NCBI GenBank assembly: GCA_001898935.1
Contig: MKVT01000008.1
Coordinates: forward strand, 310,001 to 374,000
Direction of reading: 5' to 3'
From: Paludibacter sp. 47-17
GTDB taxonomy: Bacteria > Bacteroidota > Bacteroidia > Bacteroidales > Paludibacteraceae
Length of the DNA stretch: 64,000 nt
Shown here: positions 63,131-64,000 of the stretch, in pieces
Position numbering within the stretch: the first letter of the stretch is position 1
Layout: each line of letters starts with the position of its first letter
The notes under the pieces: model-generated
What the model was told of the DNA's origin: nothing
What the model saw: only the letters and a program-made list of their open reading frames with translations
The model's database searches: none
Made by a program: the position numbers and the translations under genes

Positions 63131-64000
63131 TTATTTCATCAGTTTATATGTAAAATAAGTATTGCCGGAGGTCTTTACTACTGCAATGAACGCTCCTTTG
63201 GGGGTAAATGGTTGGATGTGAGACGTATGTGAAGCGGTAAATTGGAGTAAAGCATGTCCCGAAACGGAATAGAGGGCTATGCTGCTCCCCGGTGTAAGCC
63301 GGGCGCAATGTAGTTCGTCGCCGGCAAAGCTTACCAGCGGTTTGTCGTACGATGTAGGGCGGACGGAAGTCGACAGATCGGGAACCCGGTAAAAATACCA
63401 TCCCGAACCCGTTCCCACCCCGGCATTGTACAATACCACGTTGAACGAGAGTCCTCCGTTAAGCAGTTGCGTCGCATTGTTGTTGTATTTGATCGAGTAG
63501 CTGCCGTTGGCATGTCCGCTGGGATCGATTTTAAAGTCGGAGCCGTTGATTTGTACGTTGAGCGCAGTGTTGAGTGTTCCGTCGGCTGCCACCTGCATGG
63601 CTGTTCCTTTGTTGACGAGTTTTACCATTCCGTTGGCCGATGGTTCGAGCCTCCAGAGGAACGGATCGCTGAAGTCCTCCGGTTTTTCGATACGCAGGGC
63701 GGTTGTGTAGCCGGCGGGGATGGTGGCGCTGTAGGCCAGAAACCGGTTCAGGCGGGTGTCGGTCTGCGCGTTTTTGATCTGGTACCAGATGGGTTCATTT
63801 GCAGTGCTGGTTTGCGGTGCCTCCAGGCTTGCGGTTGCGGTTTTAAAAATGCCCACCAGGAAGAGTGTTGCGTTGGCGGTGGTGGTGTATTCGGCAGAAG
63901 TACTTACCAGCTCTGTCCCATCGCTCCATCCTATAAATTCGACTGCTCCCTGCCGCAGGGCTTTGAATGTGACCGCAGTTCCGGTAGGGTAGCGGCCGTT
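63131..64000 (-). CDS. Secreted multidomain protein, 5' end outside window
   Basis: The last 290 codons of a gene that enters from beyond base 64000. First visible is an InlB-repeat-like segment (GTAVTFKALRQGAVEFIGWSDG, to about 63855), then a ricin-like beta-trefoil or glycan-binding region (WYQIKNAQTDTRLNRFLAY, VKLVNKGTAMQVAADG, GGLSFNVVLYNAG), and a C terminus (GSSIALYSVSGHALLQF... KLMK) that looks like a type A type IX sorting domain. A GTG at 63854 could be taken as a start, but the frame and homologous sequence continue upstream, so it is internal. It is probably an exported glycan-active or glycan-binding protein, co-transcribed with the sulfatase. Confidence 0.72.
   Translation of the reverse strand, partial: NGRYPTGTAVTFKALRQGAVEFIGWSDGTELVSTSAEYTTTANATLFLVGIFKTATASLEAPQTSTANEPIWYQIKNAQTDTRLNRFLAYSATIPAGYTTALRIEKPEDFSDPFLWRLEPSANGMVKLVNKGTAMQVAADGTLNTALNVQINGSDFKIDPSGHANGSYSIKYNNNATQLLNGGLSFNVVLYNAGVGTGSGWYFYRVPDLSTSVRPTSYDKPLVSFAGDELHCARLTPGSSIALYSVSGHALLQFTASHTSHIQPFTPKGAFIAVVKTSGNTYFTYKLMK

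Noticed and set aside
63854-63856. GTG start for the last gene in the window
   Set aside because: The frame stays open to base 64000 and the upstream translation continues an InlB-like repeat, so the gene begins outside the window.

Overview
The window is a chromosomal segment from a member of the Bacteroidota, most likely order Bacteroidales. The evidence is the recurrent promoter signature TAnnTTTG (often with TTG/TTTG about 19-20 bp upstream) in nearly every longer intergenic gap, very weak Shine-Dalgarno sequences, a type III glutamine synthetase, LL-diaminopimelate aminotransferase (DapL), an E. coli-size PurL, lipoproteins with short lipoboxes, a serine-type sulfatase, and a C-terminal domain that looks like a type IX secretion signal. 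I cannot name the genus. No rRNA, tRNA, insertion sequence, prophage or CRISPR array was seen.

Layout. 1-7134: 5' part of uvrA (minus), then rplY-pth-S4 protein-DUF4924 and the dTDP-rhamnose genes rfbA, rfbC and rfbD (no rfbB). 7186-14826 (minus): one tightly packed run headed by pheT, followed by an O-acetylhomoserine sulfhydrylase, a polysaccharide deacetylase, a GNAT protein, an FkbH-like protein and a carrier protein. 14959-25592 (plus): acyl-CoA synthetase, a tiny lipoprotein, hisG, coaX, an envelope set (outer-membrane barrel, TPR lipoprotein, LptC, porin, binding protein) and metA. 25599-37035 (plus): U32 protease-like protein, bcp, ppa, purL, prfA, pyrF and a GH2 glycosidase.

37040-44091 is the most unusual region. 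It holds an HlyD adaptor, a C39-peptidase ABC exporter, a small HNH protein, a 42-codon gene encoding a classical double-glycine leader plus a 17-residue core peptide, and a divergent histidine kinase/response regulator pair. Three arrays of a GTGAG motif repeated at exactly 11-bp spacing lie upstream of the peptide gene, the HNH gene and the kinase gene, each oriented toward the gene it precedes. No peptide-modifying enzyme is nearby. My reading is a self-regulated secreted-peptide system (pheromone-like signalling or a bacteriocin under two-component control); this is inference, but the parts are directly visible.

44277-56901 (minus) is a nitrogen-assimilation block: gltB-gltD-asnB, glnA type III, and an operon of a TorF-like porin, P-II protein and ammonium transporter. 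56995-59067 carries dapF-dapL for lysine/peptidoglycan precursor synthesis. 59422-64000 (minus) holds a dicarboxylate/glutamate symporter, an OmpA-like lipoprotein, a sulfatase followed by a short sorting-domain-like remnant, and the 3' part of a secreted multidomain protein that runs off the window.
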